From the NCBI GenBank assembly GCA_002483265.1, contig DLHO01000018.1:151374-215373 (forward strand): DNA of 64,000 bases, written 5' to 3'. Positions 28,275 through 35,762 of this stretch are shown piece by piece. Origin of the DNA: Flavobacteriales bacterium UBA7666. Its GTDB lineage: Bacteria; Bacteroidota; Bacteroidia; Flavobacteriales_D; Crocinitomicaceae. Below the pieces are notes generated by a model, which had not been told where the DNA came from, ran no database searches, and worked only from the letters and a program-made list of their open reading frames with translations. The position numbers and the translations under genes were made by a program. How positions within the stretch are numbered: position 1 is the first letter of the stretch; the number at the start of each line of letters is the position of its first letter.

Positions 28275-29771
28275 ATGAAAATCATATTAGCATTTACTCT
28301 TGCAGTAATTTCTATCACCACCTCTTTTTCTCAAGCAGATGAAGAAACCATTGCTCCAAAAAACTATTTAGGAGAACTGAATGGAGAACCCATTTACTAC
28401 ACTGGACTTTCTCACGTCCGAACCAACCATATAACTCTTTACTCCATTAACAATGAAGTCCTTAGTAACGCAGGTGAAATAAACCTTCCGGATGATCGTT
28501 TAGAGCAAATTTTTCTTTTTAAAAACCAAATTTATGCGCTCACGAGCGATTTAAATGAAACCAATTATTATTTCCTCAAGCTTGGCTCCAACTATCAGGA
28601 AATCGAACGAATTAAGATCATGAGTTATGGTGACCAATTAGAGTTAAAGAATAACCCTACTCTTTCTGTTACCAATCACCGAGTACGAATTATTACTCAT
28701 CCCGGAAAAGCACTAATCAATGTAGTACACCGACAAGCTCGGGCTGCAGTTATTGACTTTGATTTGATGAAATCCCAGGAATATAATCTCAATATTGCCG
28801 GGGAAATCAATATTGAACCTATTGACGCATTATTTTTCGACGGAACGAATGCACACGTGGTTTATGAGTCTCCGGGAGTCTCCTTTGGTACCCACCCAAA
28901 GTACTTTACTTTTGTAGATAGCAAAGTTAATTATTTCGCATTAAATGACTATCTGCAAAACGGTCCCGGAAAGGCAACCAGTTTTAAATTCATCCAAGCC
29001 AATGATGAAAATTACCTGGTCTCCTTACTTTATGAAAGAGTGAATCAGATTGGATTTACCATTACAAAAATCAACGATCTAAATACCTCCGGAATTAAAC
29101 TAAACAAGGTTATTAATGAGAAATTAGACGATCCTTCCCTATGGTCCAAAAAGAGCTACAAACAATGGAAACGCAAGGCTCTGCTTACCGTTGGGATGAG
29201 ACAGTTCAACCTTGATGAAGTTCATTTCATCAATAACCAACTGATCTTTTCTGTTAGAACTTTTGGGGTAGATCAGCCTATCAGCAACATTCTGATCAGT
29301 TCTGTTAACGTGGATAATGAAGAAAAAACAGTTGTAAACTGGAATGTTATGACCCACAATGGCGTATTCAATAACTCCTCTTATTATTACAATCAGTTCA
29401 ATCACAATTATGTATTGGCAAGGTATCAAAACCACATTCGCTTATTTTACAACTGTGACAAATCACGCATCAATGAAAAGGGAGAAGTTATCAAAAAAAG
29501 AAAAGAAACCAATTACGAGGTAAAAGAATCTTCGATAGCAATCATGGATATTGATTTAAATAACGGATCATTTACATTCATTCTTAATCCCTACACAAAA
29601 AGCCAGGAAATTTCGACCTCAACGACTAGTCCTTATTACAGTATAATCGGAAATAACATTTACATTATTGAAGAAAATTTAAATTATCACGGTCCAATCG
29701 TATCAACCAAAGAAAGAAGGTATCATTATAAACCAACCCTACTTCTATTTCCAATTATTCCAGACGAATAA
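28275..29771 (+). CDS. Secreted hypothetical protein
   Basis: A 498-residue protein with a signal peptide ending near residue 20 (TSFSQ). I start at ATG 28275 because the upstream TTG (28257) adds residues before an otherwise clean signal peptide. The rest alternates short beta strands (EQIFLFKNQIYALTSD, NNQLIFSVRTFGVD), suggesting a beta-propeller-like or other all-beta fold; there is no T9SS sorting domain. Single gene. Function unknown. Confidence 0.75.
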   Translation: MKIILAFTLAVISITTSFSQADEETIAPKNYLGELNGEPIYYTGLSHVRTNHITLYSINNEVLSNAGEINLPDDRLEQIFLFKNQIYALTSDLNETNYYFLKLGSNYQEIERIKIMSYGDQLELKNNPTLSVTNHRVRIITHPGKALINVVHRQARAAVIDFDLMKSQEYNLNIAGEINIEPIDALFFDGTNAHVVYESPGVSFGTHPKYFTFVDSKVNYFALNDYLQNGPGKATSFKFIQANDENYLVSLLYERVNQIGFTITKINDLNTSGIKLNKVINEKLDDPSLWSKKSYKQWKRKALLTVGMRQFNLDEVHFINNQLIFSVRTFGVDQPISNILISSVNVDNEEKTVVNWNVMTHNGVFNNSSYYYNQFNHNYVLARYQNHIRLFYNCDKSRINEKGEVIKKRKETNYEVKESSIAIMDIDLNNGSFTFILNPYTKSQEISTSTTSPYYSIIGNNIYIIEENLNYHGPIVSTKERRYHYKPTLLLFPIIPDE

Positions 29772-29836
29772 GATCCTTTAAAGATTGATTTCTTAGTTTT
29801 TACAGTTCGAAAAGTCATTTCTACCGATTTTATTCC

Positions 29837-29844
29837 TATCTTTG
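29837..29844 (+). promoter_or_regulatory. -7 promoter element of the ribosomal protein operon
   Basis: TATCTTTG is an exact TAnnTTTG match, 57 bases before the rpsF ATG, and leaves room for the leader hairpin that follows. Confidence 0.65.
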
Positions 29845-29848
29845 CCCC

Positions 29849-29869
29849 CCGCTAAGTGTGTCTTAGTGG
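29849..29869 (+). promoter_or_regulatory. rpsF leader hairpin, possible S6:S18 autoregulatory site
   Basis: CCGCTAAG pairs with CTTAGTGG (one G-U) around a five-base loop, at the very 5' end of the predicted transcript. In other bacteria the S6:S18 complex binds a CCG-containing structure in the rpsF leader; that this hairpin serves the role here is inference. Confidence 0.4.
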
Positions 29870-29901
29870 TATTTTAGTATTAATAACAAATTAGTTTAAT
29901 T

Positions 29902-30249
29902 ATGAATTCTTACGAAACTGTTTTCATTCTTACTCCCGTTTTGTCTGAAGACCAGGCAAAGGAAGCAGTGCAAAAGTACGAAAGCGAATTGGCTGCCATG
30001 GGTGGTAAATTAACGCATTCTGAGAGCTGGGGCCTAAAAAAATTGGCTTACCCAATCCAAAAGAAATCAACTGGTTTCTATTTCTTATTCCAATTCGATG
30101 GCGAAGGTTCCGTTATCGCTGACCTGGAATTGATTATGAAACGTGACGAGCGCATTATGCGTTTCTTGACTGTGAAAATGGACAAGGATCACTTTGCATA
30201 CGCTGAGAAACGTCGCAAAAAAATGAGCGGAGCTCCAGTTGAAGCTTAA
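29902..30249 (+). CDS. rpsF: 30S ribosomal protein S6
   Basis: A 115-residue ribosomal protein: MNSYETVFILTPVLSEDQ at the start, GLKKLAYPIQKKSTGFYF in the middle and MKRDERIMRFLTVKM near the end. S6 pairs with S18 on the small-subunit platform. First gene of rpsF-rpsR-rplI. There is no purine-rich Shine-Dalgarno before the ATG (the leader is AT-rich), as expected in Flavobacteriia. Confidence 0.97.
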   Translation: MNSYETVFILTPVLSEDQAKEAVQKYESELAAMGGKLTHSESWGLKKLAYPIQKKSTGFYFLFQFDGEGSVIADLELIMKRDERIMRFLTVKMDKDHFAYAEKRRKKMSGAPVEA

Positions 30250-30274
30250 TTATTTACCATAAAAATTTAAGAAC

Positions 30275-30538
30275 ATGTCACAAAACGATATTCGCTATCT
30301 TACTCCGATTAACATCGAGATTAAAAAAGATAAATATTGCCGTTTCAAAAAAAGCGGAATTAAATTCATCGATTTCAAAGACGCTACTTTCTTGTTGCGT
30401 TTGGTAAATGAGCAAGGTAAAATTTTACCTCGTCGTATTACCGGAACTTCTGCGAAATACCAGAAGAGAGTTAACAAAGCTATTAAACGCGCTCGTCACC
30501 TGGCAATCTTGCCTTACGTTGGCGATATGTTGAAATAG
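30275..30538 (+). CDS. rpsR: 30S ribosomal protein S18
   Basis: An 87-residue protein; KYCRFKKSGIKFIDFKDATF and RRITGTSAKYQKRVNKAIKR are the S18 signature. It lies 25 bases after rpsF, binds S6, and in Flavobacteriia is one of the proteins reported to hold the anti-Shine-Dalgarno tail of 16S rRNA. Confidence 0.97.
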   Translation: MSQNDIRYLTPINIEIKKDKYCRFKKSGIKFIDFKDATFLLRLVNEQGKILPRRITGTSAKYQKRVNKAIKRARHLAILPYVGDMLK

Positions 30539-30570
30539 TCTTCACGTTTTAATTTTAAAGACAAGAAATC

Positions 30571-31017
30571 ATGGAAGTAATTCTTAAGAAAAATATCGAT
30601 AAATTAGGTTACAAAGACGAAGTTGTAACTGTTAAGCCAGGATACGGACGTAACTTCTTGATTCCTCAAGGTTACGCTTCTTTGGCTACTCCTTCTGCGA
30701 AAAAAGCGCACGAAGATATGATGAAGCAACGTTCTCACAAAGAGTCTAAAATCGTTGCTGAGGCAGAAGCAATTGCAGCTAAATTGGTAGATGTTACAGT
30801 TAAAATCAGCACGAAAGTTGGTGAGAACGGTAAAATCTTCGGTTCAGTGAACACTGTTCAATTGTCTGAAGCATTGAAAGCTGCAGGATTTGACATCGAT
30901 CGTAAATCGTTGAAAATTAAAGACGAGCCAATCAAAGAAGTTGGAACGTTTGAAGCAGAAGCGAACTTACACAAAGGTGTTAAGCCAGTATTCAAATTTG
31001 AAGTTGTAGGAGAATAA
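30571..31017 (+). CDS. rplI: 50S ribosomal protein L9
   Basis: A 148-residue protein of normal length. The N-terminal domain is clear (MEVILKKNIDKLGYKDE, GYGRNFLIPQGYA), followed by the long connecting helix and the C-terminal domain (STKVGENGKIFGSVNTVQLS). Last gene of the operon, followed by a terminator at 31038-31070. Confidence 0.97.
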   Translation: MEVILKKNIDKLGYKDEVVTVKPGYGRNFLIPQGYASLATPSAKKAHEDMMKQRSHKESKIVAEAEAIAAKLVDVTVKISTKVGENGKIFGSVNTVQLSEALKAAGFDIDRKSLKIKDEPIKEVGTFEAEANLHKGVKPVFKFEVVGE

Positions 31018-31037
31018 GATTTTCCGAAACCATATTG

Positions 31038-31070
31038 AAATCCCGTTAGTCATTGATTAGCGGGATTTTT
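31038..31070 (+). terminator. Terminator of rpsF-rpsR-rplI
   Basis: An 8-bp stem AAATCCCG / CGGGATTT with a 15-base loop, followed by a run of T. Confidence 0.85.
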
Positions 31071-31077
31071 TTGTTTT

Positions 31078-31126
31078 CACAGATTAAACACTTGTTTTAT
31101 CCTCCCGCAGATGACGCAGAAATGAA
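31078..31126 (+). repeat. Dispersed ~50-nt repeat, left copy
   Basis: The sequence from CACAGATTAA through TATCCTCCCGCAGAT to GACGCAGAAATGAA recurs at 33309-33365 with a 9-base insertion and small changes. The two copies flank the TlpA-like and Cys-rich lipoprotein genes. Confidence 0.85.
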
Positions 31127-31163
31127 CACTCATACAACACAAAAACACCGTTTTTCGGGATTC

Positions 31164-32381
31164 TTATTTGAGTAGCTTATCTTTCTTCAAATACTCCACT
31201 ATTCTCTTTTCCAATTCAACTTCCAGCTGTTCTCCATATCCTTCGGACGAATAAATCAAGATTCCTTTATTGTCCATCAAAAAGAGAGTTGGATAAGCTA
31301 AAACTTTGAACTCCTTATTCAAGTCATTCTTACTGATGGCTACCTGGTATTCAATTTGTTTTTTCCTAATAAACTCATAGAAACGTTCGTCAACCGGATC
31401 AATAGTATTGATTCCAACTACCAAAAGACCTTTTCCATCCAAATTATACTTTTTGTTTAACTTATTCAGAAAAGGAATTGCTTTTAAGCATGGATAACAA
31501 CTCTGGTAGTAAAAGTCAAACAAGACCAAACAATAAGATTGATTATCAGAAGTTAATTTTTGGGCTTTACTGGTTTCAATCTTCCAATCGGGAACCTTTG
31601 AACCAACTACTAATTTTTCACGGTATTCATTCCCGTTAGCAACATATTCACTCAGGTGAATGCCATTTTTCACAAAGAAATCCGGAGTTTTAAATTGATG
31701 ATTCGATTGATTATTGAAAGAATAAGACCTGAGATTGAATTCGTCATATTGTTCTAAAGTATCTCCTGACAAATCAATTTGATAATAAATTGAATAACGT
31801 ACGGGAATACAATCCGTTTTATTGATCCAAAAATCGAATTGAGAATTCAATATTTGAATCTCATCACTACTATCATTTATTGGTATATACTTATAATGGA
31901 AGGTATTGTACGAATCAACCTTTTCCACACCGATAAATTGCAATCGCGTTGTATCTATTTCTGACATTTCAGAGTTCTGAAAATCAGTTATCGGATAATA
32001 AAAATCATAATTATGTTTGATCGAATTGAGCTCTTTAAAGGCTTCTCTATTTTGGAACACCTTGGCTTCACCTTTCATACTTGAAATAAAGTAATCTCCA
32101 AAGTGAGAATACATATCTGTGATCTGATTTATTGTTCTTTCTGTATCAAAATGAAAACCAAAGATCGTGTCGAAGGAATCCTTTTTAAAAACACAACTTG
32201 ACCACTTATAAACCGTATCCGAATTCAATAAACCTTTGCTTTTGTAATCCATTTTATAAGACCCATTTTCAATTTCAGAGCATTTGACCAACGCATTATT
32301 CCATAATATGAATTTGGAATTCTGCGAGTAAGACAAAAAACAACCTATAAATATGAATAGTACAATCAAATAAATTTTCAT
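31164..32381 (-). CDS. Secreted TlpA/thioredoxin-like protein
   Basis: A 405-residue exported protein: signal peptide to about residue 20 (LSYSQ), a ~240-residue N-terminal beta-rich region without a known domain, then a thioredoxin fold from about 265. The redox motif is CYPC (about 295-298), in DFYYQSCYPCLKAIPF; the cis-Pro region is LAYPTLFLMD. TlpA-like proteins act as periplasmic thiol reductases or oxidases. It lies 56 bases after a gene for a Cys-rich lipoprotein on the same strand, a plausible substrate, although a terminator separates them. Confidence 0.87.
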   Translation of the reverse strand: MKIYLIVLFIFIGCFLSYSQNSKFILWNNALVKCSEIENGSYKMDYKSKGLLNSDTVYKWSSCVFKKDSFDTIFGFHFDTERTINQITDMYSHFGDYFISSMKGEAKVFQNREAFKELNSIKHNYDFYYPITDFQNSEMSEIDTTRLQFIGVEKVDSYNTFHYKYIPINDSSDEIQILNSQFDFWINKTDCIPVRYSIYYQIDLSGDTLEQYDEFNLRSYSFNNQSNHQFKTPDFFVKNGIHLSEYVANGNEYREKLVVGSKVPDWKIETSKAQKLTSDNQSYCLVLFDFYYQSCYPCLKAIPFLNKLNKKYNLDGKGLLVVGINTIDPVDERFYEFIRKKQIEYQVAISKNDLNKEFKVLAYPTLFLMDNKGILIYSSEGYGEQLEVELEKRIVEYLKKDKLLK

Positions 32382-32398
32382 CCTTAATAATGTAACTT

Positions 32399-32427
32399 AA
32401 AAACCCTCTTTGCCAAAGACAAGAGGG
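32399..32427 (-). terminator. Terminator after the Cys-rich lipoprotein gene
   Basis: Read on the minus strand: CCCTCTT, 10-base loop, AAGAGGG, then TTTTT. It would limit read-through into the TlpA-like gene. Confidence 0.7.
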
Positions 32428-32437
32428 CTTTAAAAAT

Positions 32438-33064
32438 CTATTTTTTAACTGTTGTAACTTTCATCTGACAATCATTACATGAACATGATGCTTTATTTGT
32501 ATTCAAATCATACACTTCTTTACACCCACATGATCCTGTACAGTCGTAAACTTTCACTTTATCAATCAGCCCATTTGCGTCTCCTACAAGAATTACCGTT
32601 TCAATTTGTCCATTTCCTAAATCAAAAGAATAGGTTTCTACATACTCTTCTGCATCAGTTGTGAAATTATACTTCAAAATCGTATAGGTTTGTCCAGAAT
32701 AATTATCAGTCATATACTTTTGAAATAAATCCAAATAATAAACTTCAAATTGCGCATCAACTAAATTCGTTACAGTTACAATCCCATTTTTTGTGGTTGA
32801 AACCTTCATGGTGCATCCAGAACAAGAACAAGTAACGTAATTATGACCACTTCCTCCGCCAAGTTGGCCCATGATAGAACATGTCTTTGAAGATTCGGAA
32901 CAATTACCATTACATTCGACCTCAACAGAATTTAATGATTGCTTTTCCTGAAAAATTTCAGGTGTAGATGACTTTAGATTTTTAACATTTTCCTTTTGAC
33001 ATGAAAAGATAAATAATGCACTTACAGATAGGATCAAAAATGATCCAAAAACTATTTTTTTCAT
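32438..33064 (-). CDS. Cys-rich lipoprotein with duplicated motif
   Basis: A 208-residue lipoprotein (lipobox FIFSC, Cys at about residue 22). I start at the ATG at 33064, not the upstream 33088, because the leader MKKIVFGSFLIL begins there. Two related Cys clusters are present: an N-terminal one with CNGNCSES, a CSI and CSCSGCTMKV, and a C-terminal one with CTGSCGCKEV and CSCNDCQMKV at the very end. The shared CSCxxCxMKV pattern implies an internal duplication, with ~11 Cys in all. Metal binding or disulfide exchange with the neighbouring TlpA-like protein is possible. No family recognised. Confidence 0.78.
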   Translation of the reverse strand: MKKIVFGSFLILSVSALFIFSCQKENVKNLKSSTPEIFQEKQSLNSVEVECNGNCSESSKTCSIMGQLGGGSGHNYVTCSCSGCTMKVSTTKNGIVTVTNLVDAQFEVYYLDLFQKYMTDNYSGQTYTILKYNFTTDAEEYVETYSFDLGNGQIETVILVGDANGLIDKVKVYDCTGSCGCKEVYDLNTNKASCSCNDCQMKVTTVKK

Positions 33065-33497
33065 TTTGATTAATTTAGAATCTCCCATTTAAAATAAGCT
33101 GGGATTTCGCTGACTTAGACGTGAATAATGGCCATTTTATAGTGAATAAGTAATTCAATAATAATAAAAAAAGAATTTGTTACATGAATTTTAAAAAAAC
33201 AAATTGCAGTATTAAACCAGATTATACTACCAAACACTTTGAATAATTAAGAACAAGTATACAAATTCGTTCCAAAATACACAAATATGCGCATTTTTTT
33301 TTTATTTCCACAGATTAACATTTGTTTTATCCTCCCGCAGATAGCGCAGATGACGCAGAAATGAAACATAAAATAGGTGATTCAAAAAAGAAGAGCTTAA
33401 AAAATCTGCGAGATCAGCGCAATTCGCGGGCTAAAGAATTCTTCACCAACCAAACCATTCTTTTCGCATCTTTGTTTTACAAACTCAAACAAACGTC
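33065..33497. other. Intergenic region, 433 bp
   Basis: AT-rich at 33115-33300, then the repeat copy at 33309-33365. At 33406-33430 the sequence is an imperfect reverse complement of 33332-33356 (CCCGCAGAT...GACGCAG against CTGCGAGAT...CGCGGG), so a long hairpin of REP/BIME character can form. A near-consensus -7 element, CATCTTTG at 33477-33484, lies before bcp. A 61-codon frame across the repeat is not convincing. Confidence 0.6.
33309..33365 (+). repeat. Dispersed ~50-nt repeat, right copy
   Basis: Second copy of 31078-31126, with an extra AGCGCAGAT unit. With the first copy it frames a 2.2-kb two-gene segment between rplI and bcp. Confidence 0.85.
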
Positions 33498-33968
33498 ATG
33501 GCAATAGCAGTAGGAGATAAATGTCCCACATTTACATTAAAAAATCAAAACGACACAACCTTTGATATCAAAAGTGTATTGGGAGAAAAGGTATTGGTAG
33601 TTTATTTTTACCCCAAAGACGATACGCCTGGCTGCACTGCCGAAGCTTGTTCCTTTCGTGATAGTTATGAGGATTTTAAAGATCTGGGCTGCGAAGTCAT
33701 TGGGATTTCAAGTGATTCTTCTAAAAAACATGCAGAATTTGCCGCTAAACACCGCCTTACTTTCACATTACTGGCGGATACATCTAAAACAGTACGTAAG
33801 CTATTCGGAGTTCCAGGGAATTTGTTTGGTTTAATCCCGGGAAGGGTAACGTATATCATCGATAAAAAAGGAATCGTTCGACACATTTATAATTCATTGA
33901 CAAATGCTGCCGGACATATTGAAGAATCTATTAATGCTGTAAAATTGATCACCAATGAAGAAGCATAA
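33498..33968 (+). CDS. bcp: Thioredoxin-dependent peroxiredoxin (BCP/PrxQ)
   Basis: A 156-residue atypical 2-Cys peroxiredoxin that reduces H2O2 and organic hydroperoxides. The peroxidatic Cys is in FYPKDDTPGCTAEACSF (Cys46) with the resolving Cys51 five residues on, as in the PrxQ class. Other conserved stretches are VIGISSDSSKKHAEF and GRVTYIIDKKG. The next gene overlaps its end by 14 bases, so the two are co-translated. Confidence 0.96.
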   Translation: MAIAVGDKCPTFTLKNQNDTTFDIKSVLGEKVLVVYFYPKDDTPGCTAEACSFRDSYEDFKDLGCEVIGISSDSSKKHAEFAAKHRLTFTLLADTSKTVRKLFGVPGNLFGLIPGRVTYIIDKKGIVRHIYNSLTNAAGHIEESINAVKLITNEEA

Positions 33969-34464
33969 TTTTCTAATTCTAACCGCTTTTAGTGCAGGCT
34001 TTTTAATCTGTTCGTGTTCCAGAGAGGAAGAGCAATCCTGCGCTGGGGAGCCTCAAGTTGAAGCACCCAAAAAGGGAAATGAATTTGACCAGAAACTGGC
34101 AACGGAATTGGGCGCTGATGATTACGGGATGAAACAATATGTGATTGCTTTTCTGAAAAGAGGCCCCAATCAGGATCAAAGTGAAGAGGAAGTTCAGCGT
34201 TTACAACGTGCACACATGGACAACATTGGTAAATTAGCCGAACAACGCAAGTTAGTGGTTGCCGGTCCGTTCATGGATGACACCGAATTGCGTGGAATTT
34301 ACATTTTTGATGTAAAAACGGTGGAAGAAGCGGAAGAATTAACGAAAAGCGATCCGGCAATTAAAGCCGGAAGATTGGTGATGGAATTGCATCCCTGGTA
34401 TGGTTCTGCTGCTTTAATTAAGTCAGCTGAGATTCACAAAACGGTTTCGAAGAAAGAGATTTAA
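33955..34464 (+). CDS. Lipoprotein with YCII-related domain
   Basis: A 169-residue lipoprotein (lipobox ICSC, Cys at about residue 21). The YCII-like dimeric alpha/beta fold covers about residues 60-150: QYVIAFLKRGPNQDQ, HMDNIGKLAEQRKLVVAGPF, GIYIFDVKTVEEAEEL and MELHPWYG. YCII domains are often fused to or paired with other enzymes; the His in RAHMDN and the Asp in SDPAI are usual active-site positions. The 14-base overlap with bcp suggests a joint role in oxidant handling at the envelope. Confidence 0.85.
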   Translation: MKKHNFLILTAFSAGFLICSCSREEEQSCAGEPQVEAPKKGNEFDQKLATELGADDYGMKQYVIAFLKRGPNQDQSEEEVQRLQRAHMDNIGKLAEQRKLVVAGPFMDDTELRGIYIFDVKTVEEAEELTKSDPAIKAGRLVMELHPWYGSAALIKSAEIHKTVSKKEI

Positions 34465-34979
34465 TTTTTTCTCGATTTGGCAATTTTGTAAAATGCAGCT
34501 TCATTCAAAGCAGATTCTACCTGTGGCGCTACATTGAATAATTCATCTACTTTCTTAATACGGTAATCAAAGATTCCTTCCAGCTGCTTTCGAACGAAGA
34601 GCCAGTGAACCAATTTACCGATGAAGCCAAGCGGCATGATATAGCTTATAATATCTGTCATTTCAACACCTCCTTCTACTTCTTTGAAGTGATGTTCGTG
34701 GTGCCACATCTTGTAAGGACCTTTTCGCTGTTCATCTATGAAGTAGGTTTCGCCTTTAACGGTTTTGATTTCACTGATCCAGGTCAGGGGAATTCTCAAA
34801 ATAGGCCGGATGGTATAGCGGATGATTAGTCCTTCATACATTTCTTCGGGGACAGAAGTATGCACCCTGAAATCGATGTAATTGGGCGTGATTGTATGCA
34901 AATTGGCTGGCGCAGAAAAATACTTCCAACAAGTCTGGAGATCTGCCTGAATGAATTGTGTCCGTTTGAGTTGATACAT
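34461..34979 (-). CDS. SRPBCC-family ligand-binding protein
   Basis: A 172-residue protein with the helix-grip fold pattern: KRTQFIQADLQTCWKYFSAPANL at the start, then strands with PLTWISEIKTVKG and YFIDEQRKGPYKMWHHEHHF, and the long C-terminal helix. Similar proteins are annotated as cyclase/dehydrase or cell division inhibitor-like. Its 3' end overlaps the convergent YCII gene by four bases. The ligand is unknown. Confidence 0.82.
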   Translation of the reverse strand: MYQLKRTQFIQADLQTCWKYFSAPANLHTITPNYIDFRVHTSVPEEMYEGLIIRYTIRPILRIPLTWISEIKTVKGETYFIDEQRKGPYKMWHHEHHFKEVEGGVEMTDIISYIMPLGFIGKLVHWLFVRKQLEGIFDYRIKKVDELFNVAPQVESALNEAAFYKIAKSRKN

Positions 34980-35027
34980 TCCGCTGAATTAGTGCTTCAA
35001 CTAAATGTAAGGAAACCAATTCAGTTT

Positions 35028-35762
35028 TTAAAAAAGATTCACACGCTTTAACAATTCGGCACGATGTGCTTCACTCACCGGAATTTCTTTTCCATCCATG
35101 AGGACTAAGGACTTTGGGTTGATTTGTGAGATTTGAGTGATGTTCACCATGTAGGAACGATGTACTCTTAAAAACTCCTGAGCAGGTAATTTAACTTCTA
35201 CATGCTTCAAACTATAACTCACAATAAACTTGGAGTCTTTGGTATGAAGAATGGAATAGTTATCGCAGGCCTCTGCATAAGTAATATCCGAATAAGCCAA
35301 TTTCACCAGCTTCTGTTTGTCTTTGATAAAGAAGTGAGTATTTGCCAAAACGGAACTTGTAAAATCTACTTGTGTATTGGAAGTTCTCACTTGAAATGCA
35401 TGCCATGCCAATTCAATTTGTGTGATCAGATCCAGTTTCTTGAATGGTTTCATAACGAAGCCGCTTGGATTGGTCAGTTTCACACGCTCCAAAGTTTGCG
35501 AATCGGTATTGGAAGTAACAAACAGGAATGGTTTATTGAGTTGCTGATTTACGAAATGTGCCAGATCAACACCATCCGGACCAAAACCCAAATTAATGTC
35601 TAACAACAGTAAATCGGGCTTGCTGTGCATCAATTGCTGTCTGGCCTCCTCAAAACTTTCTGCCATTCCCAAACATTCAAATCCCTCATCCAACAAACAC
35701 TGCTCTAAAAAAGCTGCAATGATCGGCTCATCCTCCACAATAAAAATCTTCGGTTTAGTCAT
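35028..35762 (-). CDS. LytTR-family response regulator
   Basis: A 244-residue two-component regulator. The receiver domain (1-120) has FIVEDEP, phospho-acceptor Asp in LLLDINLG and the switch Lys in VMKPFKK. The LytTR DNA-binding domain spans about 145-240, including YAEACDNYSILHT and LRVHRSYMVNITQI. LytTR proteins bind tandem imperfect direct repeats. It overlaps the upstream kinase gene by four bases, giving a clear cognate pair. Confidence 0.94.
   Translation of the reverse strand: MTKPKIFIVEDEPIIAAFLEQCLLDEGFECLGMAESFEEARQQLMHSKPDLLLLDINLGFGPDGVDLAHFVNQQLNKPFLFVTSNTDSQTLERVKLTNPSGFVMKPFKKLDLITQIELAWHAFQVRTSNTQVDFTSSVLANTHFFIKDKQKLVKLAYSDITYAEACDNYSILHTKDSKFIVSYSLKHVEVKLPAQEFLRVHRSYMVNITQISQINPKSLVLMDGKEIPVSEAHRAELLKRVNLF

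Noticed and set aside
33322..33507. 61-codon open frame upstream of bcp
   Set aside because: It spans the dispersed CGCAGATGACGCAG repeat and its inverted partner; no domain or signal peptide, and it overlaps the bcp start.
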